Below, piece after piece: positions 27,147-35,881 of a stretch of DNA of 64,000 nt. Numbering within the stretch: the stretch's first letter is position 1; each line of letters starts with the position of its first letter. The DNA is from Rhodosalinus sediminis (lineage in GTDB: Bacteria; Pseudomonadota; Alphaproteobacteria; Rhodobacterales; Rhodobacteraceae): assembly GCF_003385555.1 (NCBI RefSeq), contig NZ_QOHR01000012.1:1-64000 (forward strand). The letters are read 5' to 3'. Below the pieces are notes generated by a model. It ran no database searches. It saw only the letters and a program-made list of their open reading frames with translations, and was not told the DNA's origin. A program made the translations under genes and the position numbers.

Positions 27147-28397
27147 ATGACTGCGCCCATTCCGTCCACCCGGCGCGCCCTCTTCGCGGGCGCGGCCTGT
27201 CTCGCGCTCGGCGCCTGCGGCGGCACGCTGGACGTGGACCTGCGCCCGCCCGAGCTCAACACCGCCTCGGCCGCGCAGCGCGCAGTGGCCGAGCGGCCCG
27301 CCCCGGATGCGCGCGGCGTGATCTCCTATCCGACCTATCAGGTCGCGGTCGCGCGGCGCGGCGACACGGCGACCGAGGTGGCCGCGCGCGTCGGGCTGCC
27401 CGCCAGGGAACTCGCGCGGCACAACGGGATCGACCCGGACACGCCCCTCCGGCAGGGCGAGGTGCTCGCCCTGCCCCGCCGGGTTGCGGAGCCCGCGGAC
27501 GCGGAGCGCGGCCGCGTCGACGTCGCCGCGCTCGCCGGACCCGCGCTCGACAGCGCCGAGGCCTCCGCCGTCGACACGGAGACGCTGCCCGCGGCCCGGG
27601 CTGCCGGCGAACAGGCGGCAGCGCCGCAGGAGAACGCCGCGGACACGGCGGAGCGGAGCGCGCAGCCCGATGGCGCGGCACAGAGAGTCGCGGAGCGGGA
27701 ACCGATCCGCCACCAGGTCGAGCGCGGCGAGACGGCCTATTCCATCGCGCGGCTCTACGACGTCTCGGTGCGCGCGCTCGCCGAGTGGAACGGGCTCGGC
27801 CCGGAGTTCCGCGTGCGCGAGGGGCAGTATCTGCTGATCCCCGTCGCGCTCGAAGCGCCGCGCCCCCGGATGGCGCAGACGGAGGCCGAGACGCCGCCGC
27901 CCGGCACCGGCTCCCCCACCCCGCCGCCGCCGAGCGCCTCGCGCCCGGTGCCGCAGGAGGACCCGGCCCCCGCGACCGAGACGGCGGCCGCGGCGCCCGA
28001 GCCCGAACCCGCGCCCGACATCGGCCAGACCGAGAGCGCCGCCGAGGCGCGGATGAGCATGCCCGTGGACGGGCCGATCATCCGGGACTTCGACAAGGGC
28101 CGCAACAACGGCATCGCCATCGCCGCCGACGCAGGCACACCGGTGCGCGCCGCCGCCTCGGGCCGCGTGGCGGCGGTGACCGAGAACACCGAGGACGTGG
28201 CGATCGTGGTGATCAAGCACCCCGAGAACCTGCTGACGGTCTACGTCAACCTCGCCGATATCACGGTGTCCAAGGGCGACGCCGTCGCGCGCGGCGACCC
28301 GATCGCGGCCGTGGCGCCGGGCGACCCGGCCTTCCTGCACTTCGAGGTCACCCGCGGGACCGAGCGCGTGGACCCGACGCCCTACCTCAATCCCTGA
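27147..28397 (+). CDS. nlpD: NlpD-like lipoprotein with LysM and degenerate LytM (M23) domain
   Basis: A 416-residue envelope lipoprotein. The signal MTAPIPSTRRALFAGAACLALGAC ends in the lipobox LGAC. Two LysM peptidoglycan-binding repeats follow (YQVAVARRGDTATEVAARVG, about residue 65, and HQVERGETAYSIARLYDVS, about 190), then a Pro/Glu-rich linker and a C-terminal M23 fold. The zinc ligands are missing: NGIAIA stands where active enzymes have HxGID, and FLHFEV lacks the first His of HLHFEV. This is the pattern of NlpD/EnvC-type amidase activators rather than an active endopeptidase. Its place after surE-pcm supports the name. Confidence 0.88.
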   Translation: MTAPIPSTRRALFAGAACLALGACGGTLDVDLRPPELNTASAAQRAVAERPAPDARGVISYPTYQVAVARRGDTATEVAARVGLPARELARHNGIDPDTPLRQGEVLALPRRVAEPADAERGRVDVAALAGPALDSAEASAVDTETLPAARAAGEQAAAPQENAADTAERSAQPDGAAQRVAEREPIRHQVERGETAYSIARLYDVSVRALAEWNGLGPEFRVREGQYLLIPVALEAPRPRMAQTEAETPPPGTGSPTPPPPSASRPVPQEDPAPATETAAAAPEPEPAPDIGQTESAAEARMSMPVDGPIIRDFDKGRNNGIAIAADAGTPVRAAASGRVAAVTENTEDVAIVVIKHPENLLTVYVNLADITVSKGDAVARGDPIAAVAPGDPAFLHFEVTRGTERVDPTPYLNP

Positions 28398-28572
28398 CGG
28401 GCGCGCGGCGCAGCCGCCGCAGCCCGGCGTCGAGCGCGACCGCGGTGACGAGCACCGCCGGCCAGCCGAGCGTCAGCATCAGCGCGACGAGCATCCAGAA
28501 GAGATTGAGCGCGCGGAGGACCAGGCAGGTGCCGGTGTAGTCCTCGACGCGGCGCACGGGGCGCTCGGACAT
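28387..28572 (-). CDS. Small membrane protein (61 aa)
   Basis: A 61-residue protein (MSERPVRRVEDYTGTCLVLRA...) with one or two hydrophobic helices (LNLFWMLVALMLTLGWPAVLVTAVAL) and a basic C-terminus. The ATG at 28572 follows GGGAG at a good distance. Its tail overlaps the end of the NlpD-like gene by 11 bases on the opposite strand. It resembles short uncharacterised Rhodobacterales proteins with the same RPVRRVEDY opening, as far as I recall. No function is known. Confidence 0.6.
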   Translation of the reverse strand: MSERPVRRVEDYTGTCLVLRALNLFWMLVALMLTLGWPAVLVTAVALDAGLRRLRRAPVRD

Positions 28573-28688
28573 GGGCGCACTCCCTCGGTTGCCCTAATGA
28601 GGATAGCGCAGCCGACGCCGCCGGGCGAACCCCGCCTTTCGGATCGGCGACGCGACGCCTATGTTCGGCGCAACGGAAAGGGGGAGCG

Positions 28689-29447
28689 ATGACGACCACA
28701 GGCGCGGACCGAACGGTGCTCAGGATCTCCGGGGAGGAGGCGCGCGACTTCCTGCAGGGCCTCGTGACCAACGACGTGGCGAAGCTCGATGAGGGGCTCG
28801 TCTACGCCGCGATCCTCACGCCGCAGGGCAAGTACATCGCGGATTTCTTCCTCGCGCCCGAGGCCGGCGGCGCGGTGCTGATGGACCTCGCCGCGCCGCT
28901 CGCGGCGGACGTCCAGAAGCGGCTGAAGCTCTACAAGCTCCGCGCCAGGGTCGAGATCGAGGAGACCGACCTCCACGTGCGCCGCGGCACCGGCCCCGCG
29001 CCCGAGGGCGCCTTCGCCGATCCGCGCGACCCGCGACTCGGCTGGCGGCTCTACGGCGCCGAGGGCGGCGACGACGGCACCGACTGGGACGCCCTGCGCG
29101 TGGCCGCCTGCGTGCCCGAGAGCGGCGTCGAACTCACGCCCGAGACCTTCATCCTCGAGGCCGGCTTCGAGCGGCTGAACGGCGTGGACTTCCGCAAAGG
29201 CTGCTACGTCGGGCAGGAGGTGACGGCCCGGATGCACCACAAGACGGAGCTGAAGAAGGGCCTCGCCACGGTGGAGGTCGAGGGCGCGGCACCCGTGGGC
29301 ACGCCGATCGAAAGCGCCGATGGCAAGGCGGCGGGCACGCTGCTCACCCAGTCCGGCGGCCGCGCGATCGCCCATCTGCGCTACGACCGCGCGGGAGAAG
29401 GCATGACGGCCGGCGAGGCGCGGGTGCACTGGCGGCCCGAGGGCTGA
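28689..29447 (+). CDS. ygfZ: YgfZ/GcvT-domain folate-binding protein
   Basis: A 252-residue COG0354-type protein that supports iron-sulfur cluster assembly with a folate cofactor. The signature motif K-G-C-Y-x-G-Q-E is present (FRKGCYVGQEVTARMHHK, about residue 172), and FLQGLVTNDV near the N-terminus is also typical. The start at 28689 follows GGGGAGCG. The stop is followed at once by the dispersed repeat, which likely ends transcription. Confidence 0.92.
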   Translation: MTTTGADRTVLRISGEEARDFLQGLVTNDVAKLDEGLVYAAILTPQGKYIADFFLAPEAGGAVLMDLAAPLAADVQKRLKLYKLRARVEIEETDLHVRRGTGPAPEGAFADPRDPRLGWRLYGAEGGDDGTDWDALRVAACVPESGVELTPETFILEAGFERLNGVDFRKGCYVGQEVTARMHHKTELKKGLATVEVEGAAPVGTPIESADGKAAGTLLTQSGGRAIAHLRYDRAGEGMTAGEARVHWRPEG

Positions 29448-29459
29448 GACGGGACACGG

Positions 29460-29526
29460 AGGGGGCGCTGCCCCCTCTTGGCCTGACGGCCAATTCACCC
29501 CCGGAGTATTTAAGCCAAGATGATGG
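29460..29526 (-). repeat. Dispersed intergenic repeat, copy 2 (inverted)
   Basis: Nearly the reverse complement of 24828-24890: it shares GGGGGCGCTGCCCCCTCTTGG, the CGGCCAATTCACCCCCGG block and an AT-rich GTATTTAAGCCAAGA tail. The AGGGGGC-GCT-GCCCCCT hairpin lies between the convergent ygfZ and efp genes and could stop transcription from either side. Confidence 0.75.
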
Positions 29527-29568
29527 GGCTGCGCCCGGGCCAAGTGTCGCGCGCGCAGCGCGGCCCGG

Positions 29569-30132
29569 TCATGCGCGTTCGGCGTATTCCATCGTCTCGG
29601 TGTTGACGACGATCGCCTCGCCGGGGCCGACGAAGGGCGGGACCATGAGGCGCACGCCGTTGTCGAGCACGGCCGGCTTGTAGGAATTGGCCGCCGTCTG
29701 GCCCTTCACCACCGGCTCGGTCTCCTCGACGGTGCAGGTGACCTTCTGCGGCAGCGTGGCGTTCAGCGCCTCGCTCTCGTAGAACTCGACCTCGATGGTC
29801 ATGCCGTCCTTGAGGAAGGGACGCCGCTCGCCGAGGATCGCGGCCGGAAGCTCGATCTGTTCGAAGGTGTCGGCATCCATGAAGACGAGCATGCCGTCGT
29901 TTTCGTAGAGGAACTGCTGGTCGCGCTGTTCGAGGCGCACGCGCTCCACCTTGTCGGCGGAGCGGAAGCGTTCGTTCAGCTTGGAGCCGTTGCGCAGGTT
30001 GCGCAGCTCGACCTGGGCGAAGGCGCCGCCCTTGCCGGGCTTGACGTGATCCACCTTCACCGCCGCCCAGAGGCCGCCGTTGTGCTCGAGCACGTTGCCG
30101 GGGCGGATCTCGTTACCGTTGATGCGGGGCAT
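29569..30132 (-). CDS. efp: Translation elongation factor P
   Basis: A 187-residue EF-P, which relieves ribosome stalling at consecutive prolines. It starts [22 protein letters not shown]. The loop [12 protein letters not shown] carries the lysine that is modified in the EpmA-type system, followed by [18 protein letters not shown]. The three-barrel length is normal. The ATG at 30132 matches the family N-terminus; the open frame upstream is not used. No modification enzyme gene is adjacent. Confidence 0.95.
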   Translation of the reverse strand: MPRINGNEIRPGNVLEHNGGLWAAVKVDHVKPGKGGAFAQVELRNLRNGSKLNERFRSADKVERVRLEQRDQQFLYENDGMLVFMDADTFEQIELPAAILGERRPFLKDGMTIEVEFYESEALNATLPQKVTCTVEETEPVVKGQTAANSYKPAVLDNGVRLMVPPFVGPGEAIVVNTETMEYAERA

Positions 30133-30341
30133 GGAACCTGGGCCACTGGTTGATCGTTGCTCGGGCGCTCCTATATCTCGCGTGGAGCAGGCTGGCAACC
30201 CGGCCTATTTCGTGTTGCATGCGCCCCGAGCCATGCGTGAAGTGCATGACAGGCTTGCGTCCGCGATGTATCCGAATCGAGACGTTTCGGCCATAACCGC
30301 CGGCACGCCCGAGGCGCAAGTCGAATAACAAGGACACCCTG

Positions 30342-30665
30342 ATGAAGGATTTCGTTGACGGCACGGCGTTCAGCGCGGAGCAGGGGATGCGCGCCCGCAA
30401 GCTCTTCGCCGCCGTCGTGCTGGCCGCGCTGGACGACGCGATCGCCGACGACCGCAAGTACGGCAACGGCCCCGATCAGATCGCGCGCTGGGCCCGGTCG
30501 CGCGACGGCCGGGAAGTTCTGTCCTGCGCCGGGATCGACCCGACCGAGCGTGTCGTGGAGGGGCTCATGGCCTTCGTGGCGCGCGGGGTGCGCACCTCCG
30601 TCGCGCTCTCGCGCGAGGAGAGCGAGCGCCGCAACGCCGCCGGGGAGCGCCCGGAAGCCGCCTGA
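30342..30665 (+). CDS. DUF6280-like small protein
   Basis: A 107-residue soluble protein (MKDFVDGTAFSAEQGMRAR...) with a well-ordered helical pattern and conserved-looking KYGNGPDQIARWARSRDGREVLSCAGIDP. I believe it corresponds to the DUF6280 family of Rhodobacterales, from memory. Its function is unknown. It is divergent from efp by about 210 bases and followed by a perfect 36-bp terminator palindrome, so it is a single-gene unit. Confidence 0.75.
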   Translation: MKDFVDGTAFSAEQGMRARKLFAAVVLAALDDAIADDRKYGNGPDQIARWARSRDGREVLSCAGIDPTERVVEGLMAFVARGVRTSVALSREESERRNAAGERPEAA

Positions 30666-30682
30666 CGCGCATGGATCCCGGC

Positions 30683-30718
30683 AAAAAGCGCGCCGCCCCC
30701 GGGGGCGGCGCGCTTTTT
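30683..30718. terminator. Perfect 36-bp bidirectional terminator palindrome
   Basis: Two 18-base arms with no loop interruption: an AAAAA run, GCGCGCCGCCCCC, then its exact complement ending in TTTTT. In either direction the GC stem is followed by five T residues. It stands between the convergent 30342-30665 and 30735-31349 genes and serves both. Confidence 0.9.
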
Positions 30719-30734
30719 CGTCGGGGGTGCGGCG

Positions 30735-31349
30735 TCAGCGCAGGTCGCGCTCCGCGAGGGCGCGCCGGATCTCGTCGCGGACGAGGGTCTGCAGCGTTCG
30801 GGCGACGCGCTCCCCCGCGGCGCCCTGCAGTTCCTCCCGCACGACGTCGCGCACGATGGCGCGCAGCGCCGCCTCGTCCAAGGGCCCGACCTCCGGCGCG
30901 CGCCCGACGGGGTCGGAGCTCTGAACCGGCGCGGCGCCGTCGGGGGTGGCCTCCGGCCCTGTGCCCGGTGCATCGGCGGCGTCGGCCCGCGTGTCCGCCC
31001 CGCGCTCCATGCCGGCGAGCGCCTCGAGTTGGGCGATCTCGGCCTCGAGGGCGTCGTCGGACGCGGCCTCCGGCGCCTCCGCCGCGCGGGGCGCCGGGCC
31101 GTCCGGCGTCCATACGGGCCGATGCAGGAAGAGGACGTCGTCCGCGCCGGTGTCGCGCCGCTCGGGCCTCTCCGGCACGTCGGCGTCGCCGGGCGCGGCC
31201 CCCGTCACGCGCAGCGCCGGCGTCAGCAACAGCTTCTCGCGGTCGTCGGCCGCCGCCGTCGAGGGCGCCGGCGCGTGCTCCTCGCGGACGAGACGGCGGA
31301 TCGCCGCCAGCACGTCCTCGATCTCGGACGGGTCGCGGGGCTGTGACAT
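30735..31349 (-). CDS. PopZ-like (DUF2497-type) protein, tentative
   Basis: A 204-residue acidic, low-complexity protein with two short ordered ends. The N-terminal SEIEDVLAAIRRLVREE resembles the start of PopZ-family polar organisers, the middle (about residues 30-150) is Pro/Ala/Glu-rich, and the C-terminal LDEAALRAIVRDVVREELQGAAGERVARTLQTLVRDEIRRAL is amphipathic helix. That layout fits a pole-organising scaffold, but the identification is by pattern only. It shares its terminator with the convergent gene and lies 74 bases downstream of tolC. Confidence 0.5.
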   Translation of the reverse strand: MSQPRDPSEIEDVLAAIRRLVREEHAPAPSTAAADDREKLLLTPALRVTGAAPGDADVPERPERRDTGADDVLFLHRPVWTPDGPAPRAAEAPEAASDDALEAEIAQLEALAGMERGADTRADAADAPGTGPEATPDGAAPVQSSDPVGRAPEVGPLDEAALRAIVRDVVREELQGAAGERVARTLQTLVRDEIRRALAERDLR

Positions 31350-31423
31350 GGGACCGATCTTCGCTGCTGCCTCGCCCGGACCCTAGGCGGTCCGGGCGCG
31401 CGGCACAATGGAGGCCCCGCGCG

Positions 31424-32845
31424 TCAGTCGCCCCCGATCGATTGCAGGACGCGGTCCAGCGCCTGACCCTGCGGGCTGAGGGGCACGGGCGCGTCCTTGG
31501 CGAGGTTGTAATACGCCGCCGGATCGTAGCGCGGCACCGAAAGGCCGAGCTGCTCCGCCGTCAGGCGCCCGGTCGCGGCGAAGAGCGAGTAGGCCGCGAT
31601 GTATTCGTCGGTGATCGCGGAGACGAGCTCGGTGCGCGCGTCGAGCAGGTTCTGCTCCGCCTCGAGGACGTCGAGCGTGGTGCGCGCGCCGAGGCGCGCC
31701 TCCTCGCGCACGCCCTCGAAGGCGATCTCGGCGGCCTCGATCTGGCGGCGGCTCGCCTCGCGGGCGGCGCGCGCGACCTGGAGCCGGGACCAGGCGGCGC
31801 CCGCCTCCTCGGCGAGGCGCTTGCGCACGACGTGCAGGTTGCCGCGGGCGGCGTCGCGGCGCGCCTGCGCTTGGCGCACCAGCGACGAAATCTCGCCGCC
31901 CCGGTAGATGGGGCCGCCGACGCTGAGGCTGATCTCCCCGGTGCCGAGCGACTCCTCCTCGTCGAAATCATCGGTGATGCCGTAGCGCCCGCCGAGCGTG
32001 ACGCGCGGCTTCATCCCAGCGCGCGCGGCCGCGACGCGCAGCTCCTCGACGGTGACCTCGCGCTGCGCCTGCCCAAGATCGGGATGGTCGCGCACCGCCC
32101 GCTCGCGCGCCGCCTCCGCGCTGGAGACCGTGCGGGGCACCGCCCCCGGCTCGGCGAGGCGCCCCGGCTCGCTGCCGACGGCGCGGATGTATGTTTCGCG
32201 CGCCTGCGCGAGGTCGCCCTCGGCCCGCGCGAGGTTGGCGCGCGCCGCCGCCAGCGCCGCCTCCGCCTGCGCCACGTCGGTGCGCGTCACCTCGCCCACC
32301 TCGAACCGGTCGCGCGCCGCGCGAAGCTGACGCTCGATGACGCGCACGTTGTTCTCGCGCAGGTCCACCGTGTCGCTCGCCCGGCGCAGGTTCATGAAGG
32401 CCTGCACCGCGCCGAGCAGCACCTGCTGTTCGATCGATACGAGGCCTTCGCGCGTGGCGAGCACCGTCTCCTTGGCGGCTTCGCGCTGCAGTTGGGAGCG
32501 GCCGAAATCGTACAGCAGCCATTGCAGCTCGACGCCGGCCGAAGCCTGTTCGCTGACGAAGCCGCCGACGGCGCCGGTGACTTGCGACCGCGCCCGCCCG
32601 TACTGCCGGGTCATCGACACCGACCAGTCGAGCACCGGCCGCAGCCCCGCGACCGCCTGCGCCACGTCCTCGTCGGCGGCGCGCAGGAGCGCGCGGTTCT
32701 GCTCCAGAAGGCCGCTGTTGACGTAGGCGTCCGAGAGCGCCTCGGCGAGCGTCTGCGCCGAGGCGCCCCCGGCCGCGCCCGCCGCCGTCGCCGCCGCCAG
32801 AGCGAGCCCCGCGAGGCGGCGACGCACCGCATTCCACTGTCCCAT
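31424..32845 (-). CDS. tolC: TolC family outer membrane efflux protein
   Basis: A 473-residue outer-membrane channel for type I secretion or multidrug efflux. It has a signal peptide ending GASAQTL, then TolC-like repeats: SDAYVNSGLLEQNRALLRAADEDV (about 35-60), LQWLLYDFGRS, and LGARTTLDVLEAEQNLLDARTELV near residue 390. The ATG at 32845 is preferred over the one at 32872 because GAGGC precedes it. It lies immediately downstream of a divergent-type PCMT gene on the same strand, an association I know from Rhodobacterales. Inner-membrane partners are not in the window. Confidence 0.9.
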   Translation of the reverse strand: MGQWNAVRRRLAGLALAAATAAGAAGGASAQTLAEALSDAYVNSGLLEQNRALLRAADEDVAQAVAGLRPVLDWSVSMTRQYGRARSQVTGAVGGFVSEQASAGVELQWLLYDFGRSQLQREAAKETVLATREGLVSIEQQVLLGAVQAFMNLRRASDTVDLRENNVRVIERQLRAARDRFEVGEVTRTDVAQAEAALAAARANLARAEGDLAQARETYIRAVGSEPGRLAEPGAVPRTVSSAEAARERAVRDHPDLGQAQREVTVEELRVAAARAGMKPRVTLGGRYGITDDFDEEESLGTGEISLSVGGPIYRGGEISSLVRQAQARRDAARGNLHVVRKRLAEEAGAAWSRLQVARAAREASRRQIEAAEIAFEGVREEARLGARTTLDVLEAEQNLLDARTELVSAITDEYIAAYSLFAATGRLTAEQLGLSVPRYDPAAYYNLAKDAPVPLSPQGQALDRVLQSIGGD

Positions 32846-32888
32846 GCCTGCCTCTTTCGTTCTCTTCGTCATTGTGCCGATCCGTCCC

Positions 32889-33542
32889 TCAGAGCGAGAA
32901 CTCCGTGCGCCGCTCGAACCCGGGCAGCACCGGCGCGCCGGCGTTGAAGGCGAAGCGCCAGCTCACCGCGCCCTCGACCTTGTGGCCGAGCCGCACCGTG
33001 CCGAGCCGCCCGTCCTCGAACAGGCAGACGATGCGCCCGTCCTCCTTGAGCTGGTCGACGATGGCCTGCGGCAGCTCGCCCACCGCGCCCTGCACGAGGA
33101 TCGCGTCGTAAGGTCCGTGCCGCGCCGCCCCCTCGGCGAGCGGCCCGTCGTGCAGCGCGACGTTGTCCGAGCCGTATTCGGCGAGGCGGGTCTGCGCCTC
33201 GCGCGCCATCCCCTCGTCCTCCTCGACGGCGACCACCGCCTCGGCGAGATGCGCGGCCACGGCGGCCGAGTAGCCGTAGGCGCTCCCGATATCGAGAACG
33301 AGGTCGTCGGGCTGCAGGTCGAGCGCGTCGAGCATCTTGGCGAGCGTGCGCGGCTCGAGGATCGCGCGCCCGCCCCCGAGGGCGATGTTGTCTCCCATGT
33401 ACGCCGCTTCCCGCTTCTCCTCCGGCACGAAAAGTTCGCGCGGGACGGTGAGGAAGGCGTCGATCACGGGAAACTTGGTGACGTCGGCGGGGCGGATCTG
33501 CGTGTCCACCATGGTTTCGCGGCGTGCGGCGAAGTCGGTCAT
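32889..33542 (-). CDS. PCMT-like methyltransferase
   Basis: A 217-residue protein-L-isoaspartate methyltransferase-like enzyme, divergent from the pcm at 26427. It opens [30 protein letters not shown], carries the SAM motif [19 protein letters not shown] (about residue 80) and ends with [11 protein letters not shown]. Substitution of GTGSGYQ by GSAYGYS suggests a changed acceptor. It precedes tolC by 43 bases in one transcript. The start at 33542 fits the family; the frame upstream runs into the tRNA region. Confidence 0.82.
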   Translation of the reverse strand: MTDFAARRETMVDTQIRPADVTKFPVIDAFLTVPRELFVPEEKREAAYMGDNIALGGGRAILEPRTLAKMLDALDLQPDDLVLDIGSAYGYSAAVAAHLAEAVVAVEEDEGMAREAQTRLAEYGSDNVALHDGPLAEGAARHGPYDAILVQGAVGELPQAIVDQLKEDGRIVCLFEDGRLGTVRLGHKVEGAVSWRFAFNAGAPVLPGFERRTEFSL

Positions 33543-33690
33543 GCGGGCCTGTCGTGCTCGGGATGTGGTTTGTATCGATAGTGCCACACGGCCCATGCGC
33601 CGGCAATGCGCGCCGCGGCGCCCTGCGCCGCGCGCGCCGGCGCCTGCGCTCTTGCAGCACGCGCGCGTATGGTCTAGCTCATGTGGCGAA

Positions 33691-33764
33691 GGCGAGTTGG
33701 CGGAGTGGTTACGCAGCGGATTGCAAATCCGTGTACAGGGGTTCGATTCCCCTACTCGCCTCCA
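33691..33764 (+). tRNA. tRNA-Cys (GCA), chimeric after element integration
   Basis: A complete cloverleaf of 74 bases including CCA: acceptor GGCGAGT (33691-33697) pairs with ACTCGCC (33754-33760), discriminator T, then CCA. The anticodon GCA is at 33723-33725 in the loop ATTGCAAAT. The T-arm stem is GGGG/CCCC with TTCGATT loop. Bases 3' of about 33732 probably derive from the integrated element, because a second 3' half with a different but also paired T-stem lies at 39803-39847. Confidence 0.95.
33720..33764 (+). repeat. attL-side repeat (tRNA-Cys 3' half)
   Basis: Bases 33720-33732 (ATTGCAAATCCGT) are identical to 39803-39815, and the terminal TACTCGCCTCCA to 39836-39847. The T-stem between differs (GGGG/CCCC here, CCGG/CCGG at the right), each copy keeping base pairing. 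The identical 13-mer in the anticodon loop and stem is the likely crossover core. Confidence 0.8.
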
Positions 33765-33827
33765 CAATATATTGTTGTTTTTACTACATTTTCAGCAGTC
33801 ACCCACAATATTTAGTCACCAAAATTC

Positions 33828-33847
33828 TGCACACAATTCGTACACAG
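33828..33847 (+). repeat. Left-end paired motif, possible integrase arm site
   Basis: TGCACACA (33828-33835) and GTACACAG (33840-33847) with 4 bases between. The right end of the element has TGTACACA and GTACACAG with 5 bases between (39724-39744), in the same orientation. Paired short repeats near both ends are typical of arm-type binding sites for tyrosine integrases or an excisionase. Confidence 0.5.
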
Positions 33848-33917
33848 TTTTGACGTGCAAAATCAGCCCAAATCAGCTATAATCTCGCCAAGTCAACCAC
33901 TTACAGGCAAAGGTGCG

Positions 33918-35330
33918 ATGAGCTACGGCACAAGCACAATCCAAGTACACAAAAAACTGCGGCTGGATAAACGCAAGGGCAGCAACAACTGGTATGCTCG
34001 CCTAACGCTGCAAAATGGCCAACGCCAAGTAAAAAGCACTGGCACGGATGACTTGGAAAAAGCGAAGGAAGTTGCGCTTGAGATGTATTACGATGTGCAG
34101 GCGCGATTGAAAAATCAGCTGCCCGCAAATACCCGTAAATTCAAGCACGTAGCTGAATTCGCGGTTAAGCGTATGCAGGACGACGTGGCGGCAGGTACGG
34201 GCAAGCAGGCGTATAAAGATTATATCGCCGCTATCAACAAGTGGCTGATACCCTACTTTGAAAAAACAGACGTTGAAAAAATTGACCTTGCTGCACTGAC
34301 AGCATTTGACGCTTGGCGAGAACAAGAATTTGGCAAAAAGCTAGCGCAAAGCACCATCAACAATCACAACGCAGCACTGAACAGGGTTTTGGACGAAGCT
34401 GAACTGCGTGGTTGGATCAACAAGTCAATGCGCCCCACCCTTCTTAACAAAGGCGTGCCCACGCAAAGCAGGGGCAGCTATACGGCAGCAGAATACAAAA
34501 CAATTTATACAGCGCTGCGCACTTTCCATCAAAAAACAACCAACACCAAAGCAGCAGCAACACGCGAAACCCTGCGCAACTACGTCTTATTTCTTGCAAA
34601 TACTGGCATACGACACGGCACTGAGGCGCTTGGCTTGGAATGGCGCAACATTGAATGGCACACAAAAGGTGACGATCGTTTTCTCGCAGTGAATGTGGAC
34701 GGCAAGACCAACAAACGAAAAGCTGTTGCACGCGACAGGGTGGCTGATTTTCTGTTTCGTCAAAGTCAACTCAACCCTCGCCTAAGTTACGAAACGCTGG
34801 ATGCTTTGATAGCGGCCAAAAGCACAGGAAAGGTATGGACGACACGACAGGGAGAGACTGCGACAGTTGCTAACCTTAACCGTGCTTATAACGCCTTGCT
34901 AAAAAAACTTGATCTTAAAACAGGCGCAGACGGACAACCGCGTACGCTTTACAGCTGGCGTCATTTTTACGCTACGCAAGATTTGGAACGAGGTGTCAGC
35001 ACACACGCTCTCAGCAAGCAAATGGGGAACAGCACAACGATGCTGGACAAGCACTATAGCAAATACAGCCCCTTGCTTAACGCGGAGTTGCACAGCGGGC
35101 GCACTTCAAAAAAGCAAAGCCAAAAACCCACCAACACCCAAGCAAGTCCCGCCACACTTGCGTTTGATATGTTGACCGCTGGCAAGCTAACAGAAACGGA
35201 ACTTTTGGCTGCGCTTGGCGTGGAGCGTGACGGCTATGCAGTAACGGAAGAAATTGCAATGCGAGCACTTGAGGCGAAAAACGCTGATCTGATCGACAGC
35301 AACACACTTTTGAAAATCCTAAACGGATAA
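33918..35330 (+). CDS. int: Tyrosine recombinase/integrase of the element
   Basis: A 470-residue phage-type integrase. The N-terminal part (KKLRLDKRKGSNNWYARLTLQNGQRQVKSTGT) is an arm-binding-like domain, then a SAM-like core-binding region (FKHVAEFAVKRMQDD...INKWL) and the catalytic domain. The box I Arg is in FLANTGIRHGTEALGLEW, box II is YSWRHFYAT (Tyr in place of the first His), and the nucleophile Tyr is in LDKHYSKYSP. The C-terminal 80 residues are an extra tail. The ATG at 33918 follows AAAGG; a GTG at 33855 is in frame but has no site. It directly follows attL, as expected for the tRNA-specific integrase. Confidence 0.92.
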   Translation: MSYGTSTIQVHKKLRLDKRKGSNNWYARLTLQNGQRQVKSTGTDDLEKAKEVALEMYYDVQARLKNQLPANTRKFKHVAEFAVKRMQDDVAAGTGKQAYKDYIAAINKWLIPYFEKTDVEKIDLAALTAFDAWREQEFGKKLAQSTINNHNAALNRVLDEAELRGWINKSMRPTLLNKGVPTQSRGSYTAAEYKTIYTALRTFHQKTTNTKAAATRETLRNYVLFLANTGIRHGTEALGLEWRNIEWHTKGDDRFLAVNVDGKTNKRKAVARDRVADFLFRQSQLNPRLSYETLDALIAAKSTGKVWTTRQGETATVANLNRAYNALLKKLDLKTGADGQPRTLYSWRHFYATQDLERGVSTHALSKQMGNSTTMLDKHYSKYSPLLNAELHSGRTSKKQSQKPTNTQASPATLAFDMLTAGKLTETELLAALGVERDGYAVTEEIAMRALEAKNADLIDSNTLLKILNG

Positions 35331-35337
35331 AAAGAAA

Positions 35338-35359
35338 GGCGCTGCATTGCAACAGCGCC
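35338..35359. terminator. Terminator between integrase and DUF6641 gene
   Basis: GGCGCTG (35338-35344) pairs with CAGCGCC (35353-35359). On the minus strand the stem is followed by TTTCTTTTT, a good T-run for the DUF6641 gene; on the plus strand the T-run is weak. It separates two convergent genes. Confidence 0.65.
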
Positions 35360-35361
35360 CT

Positions 35362-35380
35362 TACTTCAAACTTTGATGTA
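35362..35380. promoter_or_regulatory. 19-bp dyad, copy 1 of 4
   Basis: TACTTCAAACTTTGATGTA, a 9-1-9 dyad with one mismatched pair. It belongs to a set of four similar 19-mers within the element (38122, 38453, 39585). Here it lies in the convergent gap after the terminator stem. Confidence 0.55.
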
Positions 35381-35382
35381 AG

Positions 35383-35805
35383 CTATTTGCGCTTGCGCAC
35401 TGCCAGCTCGCTCAGTGCAGCGTCAAATTCGCCACCAGCACAAGCCGCATAGAACGCTTCCAGCACAGTCTTAACAGCGGCCAGGTCTTTCACAAACACA
35501 GCGTTGCCCTTATCGCCAAGCTGCACAACGCGAGACCCATATTTACACTGCACATACCACCCGCCATCTTGCGCAAAAAACCACGCACGCACACGCTTTT
35601 GATGCTCAACAAGAACACGCTCGCCAGCGTCATTTTGCTGCCAACGCTTTGAAGCAACGCCGTATTGCTCCCCCTTCTCAGCAGCAGCCAGCACCTGTAA
35701 CTGTTCTTCAATAGCAGCACTGAGCTTTTCACGTCGCTTTACGACAGGGTCTTTTTGTGCGCTGCGATGAACAGTTTTCAGGTTAAGTTTAGCAAGATGA
35801 GACAT
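35383..35805 (-). CDS. DUF6641 family protein
   Basis: A 140-residue basic protein (MSHLAKLNLKTVHRSAQKDP...) with a charged N-terminal helical half and a C-terminal part WYVQCKYGSRVVQLGDKGNAVFVKDLAAVKTVLEAF. I recognise the DUF6641 pattern (VVKRREKLSAAIEEQL, then a W-F/Y-V-KYG-K core) that recurs in phages and mobile elements of alpha- and gammaproteobacteria. Function unknown; a single-stranded-DNA or replication accessory would fit the company but is not shown. GGAGC precedes the ATG. Confidence 0.75.
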   Translation of the reverse strand: MSHLAKLNLKTVHRSAQKDPVVKRREKLSAAIEEQLQVLAAAEKGEQYGVASKRWQQNDAGERVLVEHQKRVRAWFFAQDGGWYVQCKYGSRVVQLGDKGNAVFVKDLAAVKTVLEAFYAACAGGEFDAALSELAVRKRK

Positions 35806-35881
35806 AGCAACAGCTCCTTTTCTATATCAGCTGCCGCAATGCTACGGCCAGAACATAACAAGAACGACCATTTTCTAACTG

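Noticed and set aside
30080-30328. 82-codon frame upstream of the DUF6280-like gene
   Set aside because: It starts inside efp and lacks a recognisable protein pattern.
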